DNA from: Physcomitrium patens | Lineage: Eukaryota > Streptophyta > Bryopsida > Funariales > Funariaceae | Length of the DNA stretch: 64,000 bases | Direction of reading: 5' to 3' | Assembly (NCBI RefSeq): GCF_000002425.4 | Contig: NC_037273.1 | Coordinates: forward strand, 12,019,986-12,083,985 | In this document: positions 1-9,852 of the stretch, piece by piece | Layout: each line of letters begins with the position of its first letter | Position numbering within the stretch: the stretch's first letter is position 1 | Made by a program: the position numbers and the translations under genes | The notes under the pieces: model-generated | What the model was told of the DNA's origin: nothing | What the model saw: the letters and a program-made list of their open reading frames with translations, nothing else | Database searches by the model: none

Positions 1-1663
1 AGCTAATAATCCTGTGGCAAAAGATTTGGCAAATCATTTGTCAGAGCTACATACAACAATGAAGGCGTAATTAAAAGAAGTTCAAGAACAACAAAAGATC
101 AATGCAGATGTCTATCAAAAAGAATAACCATCATTCTACACATGTGTCAAGGTATGGTTACTTTGTTATAATATTAAGTCTTCTCATCTTTGTGACAAGT
201 TGGACTATCGTAGATTTAGACCATTTCCTATTTTTGTACAAATCAATCTAGTTGTATATCATTTACACCTATCAGAGTCAATAAAAATCCATCTAGTATT
301 CCACGTGTCTCTTTTTGAACTATATAAGACAGTGGATATACGAAGAAGAAGATAAATTCCACCTCCTCTTATAGAAGTGGACAATAATGAAGAGTTCAAA
401 GTGGAAGAAGTCTTAGATTCAAGGCGGCATCAAAATAAATTAGAATATCATGTCCATTGGCATAAATATGATATTAATAAACACACATAAAAGCCGCTAA
501 AGAATCTTGCAAATGTAGCAAAGGTGGTGGAGGCTTTTCATCAAAATCAAGTTAAAAACCTTTCTTATAAAAGAAATAAGATCTATGTAAGATAACATTC
601 TACTTTCAATCCTTCTTTATAGTTTCTTTGTAGTTGTGACGCTAAGGAGATGGAGAACCAACAATCACTGAGTTTGATTGAAGAGCCTTTATTTGCAGAC
701 TTGTCGGATAAGACATTACAATGGTTACAACCTTCAAGTTGACGTAATCGAGATGAAGATCCTCAAGAATAACATGTCCTTCCTTGAATAGATGGCAAGA
801 TACAATATGTTTGATATCACAACCTCAGAAGGGACTCCCGATGTTTAGTGATTTTACTAGAAGTAGGAACAATTCCTGACTGTGTTCTAAATGTTTTATT
901 TGAAGGAAGTTATGAAGGCCTCAACAATGATCAACTAATTGGGTAGTCTTCTTATCCTCATATAGAATACTTATGATGGTTGAAAGGCCCTATTAATCAT
1001 CTTCGAAGAAAACAAAGATCAGAATATGTAGCAAATATAATTTGCCACATGTTAGACTTCTTCGACATGTGATCACTGCTCCTCGTGGAACTTGTCTCTA
1101 AAAGAAGGGATAATGTTATAGACATATATTTATTATAATTGTTACCCAGGTGATATGAATAAGTAGAAGTAGGTAAAAGTAGATTAATTTCAATATATCT
1201 TATAGAAAAGCTTCCTAGAAGCTTCATAGATGTTGCTTTGACTTTACATGTATTTATACTTGATTGGTAGGTTAGAAACTTGATCAACAAGTTAACCACA
1301 TGCCACATATATTGGTAGCTTACAGAACAAGCTAACTATGTGGCGCCTACATAGAAAACTTACCTTGTAAGTTAAGATATGTATTGTGCAAGGTCAACAT
1401 ATTTTTGGAGGTCCTATAGAACGTCACCACGTAGCTTCTAGGTAGATAGTATATATAGAGACAAGAATGAAGCCTTCTTCACTCTTATCAATTCTTTTCT
1501 TACTTATAGTCTAGTTTTAAGGGTCTCTAGTTTTCTTGTCTTTTGGCAATAGCCATTCCAGTTTCTTTCTTAATATACATATTAAGTTATTTCTATTTTA
1601 TCATCTTTCTTTAAAAAAAGTCTCACTTTTTTATTTATTTTTATCAAATTCTTGTCCTTGACA
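1..1663 (+). mobile_element. Element D: 3' part of a chromodomain Ty3/gypsy element, cut by the window start
   Basis: The first 320 bases match, in order, the end of integrase in elements A and B of this window. A chromodomain-like stretch follows at about 370-500 (readable as VEEV, then LEYHVHWHKYD). At 640-1060 lies a further conserved module with the core WLKGPINHLRRKQ, also found in element C. A purine-rich stretch (about 1100-1110) precedes the 3' LTR at 1114-1663. The coding part is a multiply broken fossil. The 3' flank begins inside the same kind of module (element D'), so D was inserted into an older relative. The 5' half lies outside the window. Confidence 0.8.
1114..1663 (+). repeat. 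3' LTR of element D (family 1)
   Basis: The LTR starts TGTTATAGAC and ends CTTGACA. It has a TATA box (TATATATAGAG, about 1450), followed some 30 bases later by the family's CACTCTT-TCAA segment. Its body matches the LTRs at 9853, 15901, 20885 (degenerate), 52257 and 59071. It is the clearest copy of family 1 at the left side of the window. Confidence 0.8.
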
Positions 1664-2315
1664 CTAGAATATGTGACAAATATGATTTTTTGCATCTTAA
1701 ATTTTCTCAACATATGATTATTTCTTTTCATAAAATATATGTCTAAATAAAGAAATAATATCATGAACATACTAACTTAATCCAATAATTATTTAAATAA
1801 CATAAATATATAGAAGTAGATAAAAATAAATAAATTTGATAATATCTTTTGAACAAGCTTCATAAGTGTGGCTTTGCCTTTAAACATGTTTATAAGTGAT
1901 CAATAGGTTGAAATTTTATTCTAAAAGTTGGCCATACATCATATATATTGGTGACTTGTGTTATAAGTTGGCTATGCAATGTATACAAGAAAAACTTATT
2001 GTACAAATTAGAAATATATCTTGCAAGTTGGATATGTATCAAAGATCTCATAAAATATCACTACATAATTCCTAATTAGATAATATAAACAGAGACAAGA
2101 GTGAAGTTTTCTTTACTCTTATGAACTTCTTCTTTGCTTTTAGTCTAATTTCAAGAATTTATACTTTTCTAATCTTTTGCAATACCTATTTCTATTTTTT
2201 CTTAAATATATATTTTTAATATTTTATATTTATTTATTATTTATATAATTTTATATTTTTATTTAAAAAATATTATACTTATTTATTTATATTCTTTGAG
2301 TTCTTATTTTTAACA
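1664..2315 (+). mobile_element. Element D': older family-1 remnant, module tail plus LTR
   Basis: 1664-1750 repeats the end of the post-chromodomain module seen in D (the stretch around GAATATGTGACAAATATGA). It is followed by a degenerate family-1 LTR from about 1759 (TATCATGAACATAC) to about 2315 (ending TTTAACA). D sits inside the module of this copy, so D' is the older of the two. AT-rich decay is heavier than in D. Confidence 0.65.
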
Positions 2316-3321
2316 TAAGATAATCAAATGCAATAGCATACATCTTGTGAATATTTGCCATTGTAATTGCATGAGCGTCCATGGTCAACACTTTTGTAGT
2401 TGCCTATGTTTTTTCATTCAACTTTGATTTATAGTGGTAATTCACATTTTTTTTGATGTGCTAGTTGCAAGCATGGTTTTTATACGAAAACTTTATTGTA
2501 ATTGCATTTTTGATTTATTAGACATATTTCTATAGACAATCCAAAACTGAATGTATAATCAAATGTAAAATTGAATGCAAAATCAAATAAAAAATAAAAA
2601 GCCAAAAATTTATGTACCTTCTTATAATTTTTGAAAATTATGATGCTTGCAAAATTTAGGAAAGGCATTGCATAGATTAACTAATAAAAATACCATATTT
2701 AATTTTCATTGTTCTTATTTGGAGCAATTAAAAAAGAAACAAGAGCAAGTAAATACCATGATATCTTGTCTTTGATTAGGTTGTACTTGCCATAAAAAAG
2801 AAGTGGCAACCTACAATTGTAATCTTTAAAGCTTGAAAGTATAAAAACATTCTATCAAATTGCTCCTAATTGTCCATAATAATTATAATCATGCTACAAT
2901 TTTTTGGAATGCATGTAGGTATATTTGTTCTAAATTTGTAATATAAAAAGGCAAGAATAGAATAGCTTATAATATCACTATAGACATCTTTAGTTTTAGA
3001 AAATATTATTCCAATATCTAATTTATCTTGGCTTACTATTGTCCAATTTTTAGCTTGTGAATTTTAACTTACTTGACCATGCAAAGAAAAATAAGGCAGA
3101 TTGATGAAAAGAACTATGTTCAAGGAGGAGGAAGAGAATCAGGCCTCTTAAAAATATATTTATGATTTGTGCCTTGCTTTGTAATTATTTTTGTGGATGT
3201 GCATTTCTTTATAATTATTTCAAATTTTTCTTTTATTTGTATTATTTATGTAGGTAAGCCTCTTTTTTTAATTATAATAAAATTTTACCTCTAATTATAA
3301 TTATTTTTGTAGATAGGCTCT

Positions 3322-3377
<56 letters not shown>

Positions 3378-3380
3378 TAA
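2316..3380. other. AT-rich spacer, nothing recognised
   Basis: I see no coding similarity or repeat boundary here. The stretch ends in an (AT)n tract at 3324-3374, beyond which minus-strand pol sequence begins. Confidence 0.5.
3324..3374. repeat. (AT)n microsatellite
   Basis: About 25 AT units. It lies at the point where the recognisable sequence of the old minus-strand Ty3 pol remnant stops. Confidence 0.95.
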
Positions 3381-3427
3381 TATGTGTTGAATTTTAAGTT
3401 CAATGTAGATCTATATTAGTATATTTC

Positions 3428-3824
3428 TGTCACGGACACAGAATACAGACTTGATATCTACCAAGAAGTTCAAGAAGAACTGGCAAGAACTAGATTAATC
3501 AGATGAATATAAGAACAACACCAGAGAGGTGAGCTAGAGCTCCAAGAGATGTGTTGTCGAGACTGAAGAACTCTTCAGCCTCGATCCCAATATATACTCC
3601 TATTTAGGAAGCTTCTCAAGCAACTTCTACCAACTAAGAAGCTTCTAGAAGGTTCCAGAGACTTGCTTCTAGAAGGTTCTAGAAACTTATCTCTAGAAGG
3701 TTCTAAGGACTATGTCCCTAACATCTTCTACCAACTAAGAAGCTTCTAGAAGGTTTCAGAGACTTGCTTCTAGAAGGTTCTAGAAGCTTGTCTCTAGAAG
3801 GTTCTAAGGACTATGACCCTAACA
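3428..3824 (-). repeat. 3' LTR of element C
   Basis: In the element's sense it starts TGTTAGGG and ends CGTGACA. The TATA box is at about 3590-3597. U3 (about 3600-3824) consists largely of repeated alternating GAA/TTC pentamers. The predicted transcript start (about 3563-3566) opens with GTCTCGACAA, complementary to the sequence just inside the other LTR. Confidence 0.92.
3638..3788 (-). promoter_or_regulatory. Array of heat-shock elements in U3 of element C (3' LTR)
   Basis: Four-unit alternating arrays of GAA and TTC, each spaced by two bases, occur at 3638-3655 (GAAGCTTCTAGAAGGTTC), 3667-3684 and 3768-3785, with shorter ones at 3696-3703 and 3739-3751. This is the canonical binding pattern for heat-shock factor trimers (nGAAnnTTCnnGAAn). 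The array lies directly upstream of the TATA box in the element's sense. That heat drives transcription is inferred, not shown. Confidence 0.75.
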
Positions 3825-3874
3825 TCACCCCCTCCTTTAGCTTTGAGGTCTCTGAGAAGCAATGTTGTTGTCAA

Positions 3875-4240
3875 TCAGTACCAACGCAAGAAAATGAAGA
3901 TCTGTCGCATAACGTCTGCTATGAACTCCAACTGTTGTTCACGAGGTAAGTGGTTCATCGACCCTTGAAGCCAACGGTAGTGGCCCACTCCTTCAACTTT
4001 TGACCAAGCATGAACTTCCGTGTCTTCATTGTGAAATTGTCCTGCAAATATGCCTTCTGGTTGACCATCATAAGCCTGCTCGGACTCAAATACAATCACT
4101 AGTGATCGGTTACTTGGTATCCTCCGTCGTCATCATGGTGCAGGTGGTTCTTCATCTCGGGGTCGCCTTCGTGAACTAGTTGGTTGAGATAATCTGACTG
4201 GCATAGTATCTATCTCTTGGCTATCCATATCAAAAGACCA
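3875..4240 (-). pseudogene. Element C: conserved module downstream of the chromodomain
   Basis: An open segment of 74 codons (3875-4099) with surrounding sequence lies between the chromodomain and the 3' LTR. Its core WLQGSMNHLPREQ followed by EFIADV matches WLKGPINHLRRKQ and EYVAN in element D, and a third decayed copy occurs at 19200-19700. I recognise no known domain. It may be an extension of the integrase polyprotein or a small separate 3' reading frame. Fossil copy. Confidence 0.6.
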
Positions 4241-4429
4241 AACTATGGCTATTGAAAAAATTCTATTTTATCTTGGAAAAAATAACTATATCAACTACGA
4301 ATTTTGGTGGTGCTCTCTCCCTTTCTTATATTCTTGGATGAGCAAGCTTCAAAAAGAAGCTATTGTCGAACCGACTTAGGTTTATGAGGATGTTGTTGAT
4401 GAAACTCCTGTACCTTTTATGGCGCATTG

Positions 4430-4565
4430 GTGAGATTTTCAGCTGGCTCCCACGTTCGCTCATTAATGTCGTAGCCGCACCAATGAACAAGATATTCCAA
4501 CTTGTCCCACCTTTGTTGAAAATCCAGCACCTTTTCAACCTCGTATTCCTCGTGATTCTCGATCT
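4430..4565 (-). pseudogene. Element C: chromodomain
   Basis: The minus strand encodes a chromodomain-like stretch (EVEKVLDFQQRW, LEYLVHWCGYD, TWEPAENLTNA), the hallmark of chromoviral integrases. It follows the integrase end LPASMKVHPVFHVSLLEPY. In the family this domain reads histone marks and steers integration. Confidence 0.8.
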
Positions 4566-4611
4566 CAATACTAGGTGGCGGACATTGCACTCTTCCAGGA
4601 AAAGATGACTC

Positions 4612-6309
4612 TCAATAAGGCTCCAACAAAGAAACATGAAAGACTGGATGTACCTTCATAGAAGCCGGTAATTCCAGACGGTACGCCACTGGATTGATTT
4701 GCTTTTGGATGATAAATGGTCCCAATCTTCGATAGTCCAACTTATGACATGGTCGCTTGGTCTTAATATTCCGTCGAAGAAGCCATGCTTTATCTCCAAT
4801 TTTGAAAGTAGTTGCTTGATTTCGAAATCTATCTGCAGACCCCTTGTAGGATTCTTGAGGGGATTGTAATTGAAGCTTCAACGTATTTTGAAGCTCTGAT
4901 AGTTGTTTCGCAAATCCTTCAGTTGCTGGATTGTTATTTGTTGATGGACTCAATAAATCAAGCTTTGGATGATACCCATAGTTGGAAAAGAATGGTGTGT
5001 ATTGAGTTGACGCATGGAGGGTGTTGTTATATGCAAACTCGACTAGCGATAGATATGTGGTCCAATCGTCTTGCTGATAGTTGATGCAGCATCGTAAGTA
5101 TTGTTCCAAGACTTAGTTCACCCATTTCGTTTGATCGTCAGTTTGAGGATGAAAAGCCAAAGAAAGCTTGATATCCACCTTCAGTATCTCAAAGAGAGAT
5201 CTCCAAAACTTTGATACGAACTGGGTTCCTCGATCTGATACGATATCATCTGGTAGTCTATAATATCGATACACATTATCAAGAAAGAGTCTTGCTGTGA
5301 CTTCACTGAATGATTTCTTCTTGCAAGGGACAAAGTGTGCTATTTTTGTAAGCCGATCTACCACGACAAAGATGTTTTCAAATGAGTTCGATGATGGCAG
5401 GTCCATGATGAAGTCTATGGAAATTGAAGACCATGGTCGACGTGGGATCGGCAATGGCTGTAGGAGTCCATAAGGGCGATGCCGAGGATTCTTGGATCTT
5501 GAACAGATGTCGCAGGAGAGGACAAAATCTTTCACATCCTTCCACATTTGGGGCCACCAAAAATCTCGAGAAATAAGCTCCAAGGTCTTGTTGAATCCAA
5601 AATGTCCCGCAGCTGAAAAATCGTGGCGAGATTGAAGAACTCGGAGTCGTGCTGGTCCTTTTGGGATATATAACCGCTCTTCAAAGTATAAAAGATCTCC
5701 CTCCACCTTGAACTTGTCGTCATTGGCACGCTGCTTAATATCAATGACTACTGAATCTTCAATGGTTATGGCACGTACTTGATTCAGGAAGTCAGCATCA
5801 ATTGAAATAATAGTAGCACAAAGCTGAAATTGCTTTGGCTTCAATAATATCGTACATTGTTGATCAAACGCTGCTTCTCCAACCTTTGGTACAAGATACG
5901 ATCTCCTTGATAAGGCATCAGATAGTCCTTGCTGCTTTCCAGGTCGATAAGTGATAATAAAATCGAACTTAGATAGCAACATACTCCATCGAGCTTGATG
6001 TCGATTTAGAACTCGAGCCGACATGAAATACTCCAAATTCTTGTGATCTGTGTATACGGTCACTGGATGTGCAGCTCCTTCAAGAAAGTGACATCATTCT
6101 TGGAAAGAATCCACTATAGCAAGAAGTTCTTTATCGTGGATCTCATAATTGATTTCAACAGCAGAGAACTTTCGAGAATAGAATGCAACCGGATGGAGCT
6201 TCTTATCTTCTCCCATTTGTGAAAGTACAGCTCCCAAAGCAAAATCCGAAGCATCAGTTTCTAAATAGAAGGCCTTTGTAAAGTCTGAATGTATCAAGAT
6301 TGGAGCCAT
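4612..6309 (-). pseudogene. Element C: RNase H and integrase region
   Basis: RNase H motifs are seen at 6094-6309 ([40 protein letters not shown]) and continue to YTDHKNLEYF. Integrase has the HHCC zinc region (HDFSAAGHFGF through CDICSRSKN), the catalytic core (SIDFIMDLP, DRGTQFVSKFW) and a C-terminal part ending HPVFHVSLLEPY. All are typical of Ty3/gypsy chromoviruses. The region is interrupted; no single frame covers it. Confidence 0.88.
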
Positions 6310-6330
6310 AGTAAATGCGGTCTTCAGGTT

Positions 6331-7473
6331 TTAAAACGCCTTCTCTGCTAGAGGTCCCCATTCCAGCTTATCCTTGCATGTCAACCAAGTGAGAGGAGCA
6401 GCAACTTGAGAGTAATTCTTGATAAAGATCTGATAGAAGTTGGCAAAACCAAGAAAGCATTGTACATCTGTAACCGTCTTCGGAACCTCCCAGGACACGA
6501 TTGCTTCCACCTTCTTGGGATCCATCTTCAAGCCTTCCGTAGTCGCAACGAACCCCAGAAACTCCATCTCTATTTGGTGAAATAAACACTTCTTTAACTT
6601 GACATATAGTCCTCGCTCGCGTAGTTTTTCCAATACCAAACGAACGTATTTTTCATACACTTCCTCATTTTTGGAGAATATCAAAATATCATCCAAATAG
6701 ATGACAACAAAATCGTCAAGGTACTCTCGGAAAATATCATTTATCATATGTTGAAAGACCGCTGGAGCATTGGTAAGACCAAAGGGCATGACATTATATT
6801 CAAAATGGCCATACCTTGTATGGAACGCTGTCTTCCACTCATCTCCTTCCTTGATTCGTACGAGGTTGTAAGCTCCCCTTAGATCAATTTTTGTAAAGAT
6901 CCTTGTACGTCCAAGTTGTTCTAAGAGACCAAAAATCAAGGGTAACGGGTAACGATTCTTCTTTGTTACCTTGTTGAGGCCTCGATAGTCCACGCACATC
7001 CGCAACGAGCCATCTTTCTTCTTCACAAATAAGATAGGTGCTCCAGCTGACGATTTTGAATGACGAATGAAGTTCTTGGCTAGATTCTCGTCGATGTACT
7101 TCCGCAACTCCGCCAACTCCATCTGCGATAGATTGTAGATTGGGCCAAAAGGCGGTTGTGCTCCTTCCTGTAAGTCTATGGCGCAATCATATGATCTGTG
7201 TTCCGGTAGCATGTCGACATTTTCCTTTTGAAACACGTCTTTAAAATCCTTATATTGCTTCGGTATACTTGCTGTCGAGATCTTCTCCTCGGTAGTTGGA
7301 GCCGCATAAATGACAAACGGTGTGCCTCCCTTGGAAAATCTTATAAATGCTCTTGCTCCAATAAATAAGGATTTCTCTATTTGGGGTTTTCTACTAGGCT
7401 TGCTCTTCGGTGGTTTTGTGGGAAAGGTCATCTTCCGCAATCTCCAGTCTATGGATGGGTTATGCTTTTCCAA
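6331..7473 (-). pseudogene. Element C: reverse transcriptase region
   Basis: A 380-codon open stretch holds the full set of Ty3 RT landmarks: [24 protein letters not shown], the ITKIDL-type block ([11 protein letters not shown]), [13 protein letters not shown], the catalytic [10 protein letters not shown] and the thumb ([21 protein letters not shown]). The spacer from protease to RT contains [12 protein letters not shown], normal for chromoviruses. Confidence 0.9.
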
Positions 7474-7833
7474 TCAGAAAAGACCAAGAATAACAGGATT
7501 TGATGGGATTCTAATAATATTGAAAATAATATGACTACTATGGTCCTTAAACGTCACTTCTATAGGTTCTGATTCATGGGTGACACTATCAGACAATAAA
7601 GGTCGTCCATCTATGACCTCAACGTGAACAAGTTTGGATTTTTGTACTAAAGGGATCTTAGGACGCTTTGCAAATCCTTCGTCTAAAAAACAAGCAGATG
7701 CTCTTGAATCTAATAATGCTAAGGTTCTCAATTTCTGAGGGCCAATAAGCAAAGGGATTGTAAAACAAAGGGCAGGTTGAGCGGAAAGAAAGGAACCTGG
7801 TTGTTGTTGCGATATTTCACTGTCCAGCCGCAT
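7474..7833 (-). pseudogene. Element C: aspartic protease region
   Basis: The 119-codon stretch contains the retropepsin pattern around LALLDSRASACFLDEGFAK, then the flap region and IPSNPVILGL, a typical C-terminal motif (usually NPVILGxxW). It sits between gag and RT as expected. Confidence 0.8.
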
Positions 7834-7838
7834 AGTTC

Positions 7839-8800
7839 CTATTGTGGCTGGGCATCCTCGTTTTCTTGAATAAACGCACCCCTAGTCTTGATAATACGTT
7901 GATTTTGCTTCTTGGGGCAGTTTCCAACTTTGTGGCCTTCTTCTCCGCAGTACAAGCATAGACCTTCCTCCATACGTCGCTTTTTTTCTTCTAGAGTAAG
8001 AGATTTGACATGTACCGCATCAATTTGCATGTCTTCTACCTCTGAATGTGAATTCACGCTGCTTGCCGACATAGTTGGGGTGTGGCGAACCGTATGTTGT
8101 CTTGAACGTTGATCTTGACGACGTTGGAATAGGCGGTTATCGCACTTCACAGCTTGGCTAATAGCTTCGTTGAGCATTTGCGGATCAGGAAGAGTTAACA
8201 GCAAATCCTTCACATCGTCCCTTAAACCCCAATAGAATTGACTCATCAACGCTTCTTCGTCCCAATTGATGTCGCATGCTAATTGCCTCAAGTCCGATGC
8301 ATAGACTGATATAGAACGCATCCCTTGTCGTAGTGACTGGATCTTTGTTGTAGCCCATCAAACCTTGTTGTGTTTACCAAATGCTTCCGCAAATGCCTCC
8401 AAAAAGGTTTCAAAGTTGTTTAGTATGGACGATTGTTTCTCAAACAAAGGAGCAAACCATGATATAGCTTGTCCTGTAAGTAAGGTTCCAATAAGCCCAA
8501 CACGTGACTCCTCCGTTGGATAGCGTTCGGGTTGTAAAACTATTATCAACCTGATTTGGTTGACGAATCCTCGAAACTTGGAACATGTACCATCGAACTT
8601 GTCCGGAAGGCTAACTCGGGGTTCTTTATGTTGTAGAACCAGCGGTGCTTGTCGAACCTGAGGCAAAGTTGCTTCTCCAAGTGTAGAAGTTTGAGGCTGG
8701 TGCAACCTAGATTGTGCCATCCCAGATGCTCCATCATTATGAAGCCTTGCCACGACTCCTTCAATCTCTGTAGTTCTTTACGATAATGTATCGAAGGCAT
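7839..8800 (-). pseudogene. Element C: gag region
   Basis: Capsid-type sequence (LPDKFDGTCSKFRGFVNQI, VGLIGTLLTGQAISWFAPL, FYWGLRDDVKDLLLTLPDP) is followed by one CCHC zinc knuckle, CLYCGEEGHKVGNCPKK. This matches retrotrans_gag proteins of chromoviruses. The region is interrupted. Confidence 0.85.
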
Positions 8801-8859
8801 TCATGATAGCATCTAACTTGGACTCTGAACTTTCCGTCATACTAATGTCTTGGCCCCCG

Positions 8860-9132
8860 ACCATTCTAAGAGAAAGACAGAAATGATTCTACAAGAAGAC
8901 AATATTGGTTTAGAGGAGGGTACTCCGCAATCTCTAAAATGTCTTAAGAGCTTCAAGAAAAGGAATAATCCACTCTCTCCAAGAAGAATAAGACTCCAAT
9001 ATTGTAACAAAAGAAGTATCAGTTTAGAGGAAGGTAATCCGCAACCTCTAAAGTGCTAGTACACTTCCAAGCAGAGGGGTAATCCACACTCTAACAAAGA
9101 AGAAACTAGCTCTGATATCTGAGGTGAGTGAG
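8860..9132 (-). other. Element C: 5' leader with repeated motif
   Basis: Between the primer site and gag lie two tandem units of about 95 bases. Each holds two variants of a GTGGATTACC/GCGGATTACC motif followed by a pyrimidine-rich run (written on the minus strand). Similar motifs occur in the leaders of elements A and B. A packaging or dimer-linkage role is a guess. Confidence 0.5.
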
Positions 9133-9142
9133 GTCTCGACAA
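9133..9142 (-). promoter_or_regulatory. Element C: putative self-primer binding site
   Basis: Two bases inside the 5' LTR edge (9145) the minus strand reads TTGTCGAGAC. Its complement GTCTCGACAA lies at the predicted transcript start in the LTR (3554-3563; the right LTR at 9271-9280 has one transition). This is the Tf1-type self-priming layout. A degenerate initiator-tRNA-Met-like sequence (9102-9119) lies about 25 bases further in and is the rival candidate. Confidence 0.6.
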
Positions 9143-9144
9143 AC

Positions 9145-9589
9145 TGTCACGGACACAGAATACAGACTTGATATCTACCAAGAAGTTCAAGAATAACTGG
9201 TAAGAAGTAGATTAATCAGATGAATACAAGAACATCACTAGAGAGGTGAGCTAGAGCTCCAAGAGATGTGTTGTTGAGACTGAAGAACTCTTCAGCCTCG
9301 ATCCCAATATATACTCCTATTTAGGAAGCTTCTCAAACAACTTCTACCAACTAGGAAGCTTCTAGAAGGTTCCAGAGATTTACTTTTAGAAGGTTCTAGA
9401 AACTTATCTCTAGAAGGTTCTAAGGACTATGTCCCTAATATCTTCTACCAACTAAGAAGCTTCTAGAAGGTTCCAGAGACTTGCTTCTAGAAGGTTCTAG
9501 AAGCTTATCTCTAGAAGGTTCTAGAAACTTGTCTCTAAAAGGTTCTAGAAACTTGTCTCTAGAAGGTTCTAAGGACTATGTCCCTAACA
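9145..9589 (-). repeat. 5' LTR of element C
   Basis: It has the same ends as the left LTR. It is longer because the U3 array carries two extra units of about 24 bases (around 9500-9560). TATA is at about 9307-9313. The predicted transcript start is near 9280. Confidence 0.92.
9355..9573 (-). promoter_or_regulatory. Array of heat-shock elements in U3 of element C (5' LTR)
   Basis: Same alternating GAA/TTC arrays as in the other LTR, with additional GAAGGTTCTAGAA units. The array reaches almost to the U3 outer edge. Confidence 0.75.
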
Positions 9590-9670
9590 ATTTCTTAGCT
9601 TCACATATTAAGAAGCTTTAATATCTAAAGCAAAGGATATTAATTTATAATAGTCAATTTATTGAATCTA

Positions 9671-9675
<5 letters not shown>

Positions 9676-9716
<41 letters not shown>
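9676..9716. repeat. (TA)n microsatellite inside the RT remnant of E0
   Basis: About 20 TA units replace the stretch that in relatives reads ATGTATGTAGATTAT between VKKK and the YRGLNK block. This suggests growth from a short TA-rich seed inside decayed coding sequence. Confidence 0.9.
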
Positions 9717-9718
<2 letters not shown>

Positions 9719-9852
9719 AAAGAATTTTTTTTTTTTACAAAAAAAAATGGGAAATTATATAAAAATTTAATATTAAATAAAATTCTTGAGAAGTTTTTAT
9801 CAATATATTTCTTAAAAACAACCATTTTATTTTGTAATAAGTTATAAATTGG

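Larger units (their letters stand above)
3428..9589 (-). mobile_element. Element C: chromodomain Ty3/gypsy element with both LTRs and target duplication
   Basis: Both LTRs are present (3428-3824 and 9145-9589) and are flanked by the identical 5-base duplication ATTTC (3423-3427, 9590-9594). Reading leftward from the right LTR the order is leader, gag, protease, reverse transcriptase, RNase H, integrase, chromodomain, an extra conserved module, a purine tract (about 3825-3842) and the 3' LTR. By hand I count about 16 substitutions over roughly 397 aligned LTR bases, plus a tandem-repeat length difference, so about 4% divergence. With ordinary plant rates this suggests an insertion of the order of one to a few million years. 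The ends look whole; the coding region is interrupted at several places. It is the youngest and most GC-rich Ty3 copy in the window. Confidence 0.92.

Noticed and set aside
3324-3374. Regularly spaced repeats considered as a possible array system
   Set aside because: The repeats in the window are simple AT, GA and CAT runs or LTR-internal tandem units; there is no spacer-repeat structure of a CRISPR type.
8850-9059. Plus-strand frame with internal repeats (SLEEG, PQSLKC/PQPLKC)
   Set aside because: The repeats come from the tandem leader motif of element C, which is transcribed from the other strand; not a gene.
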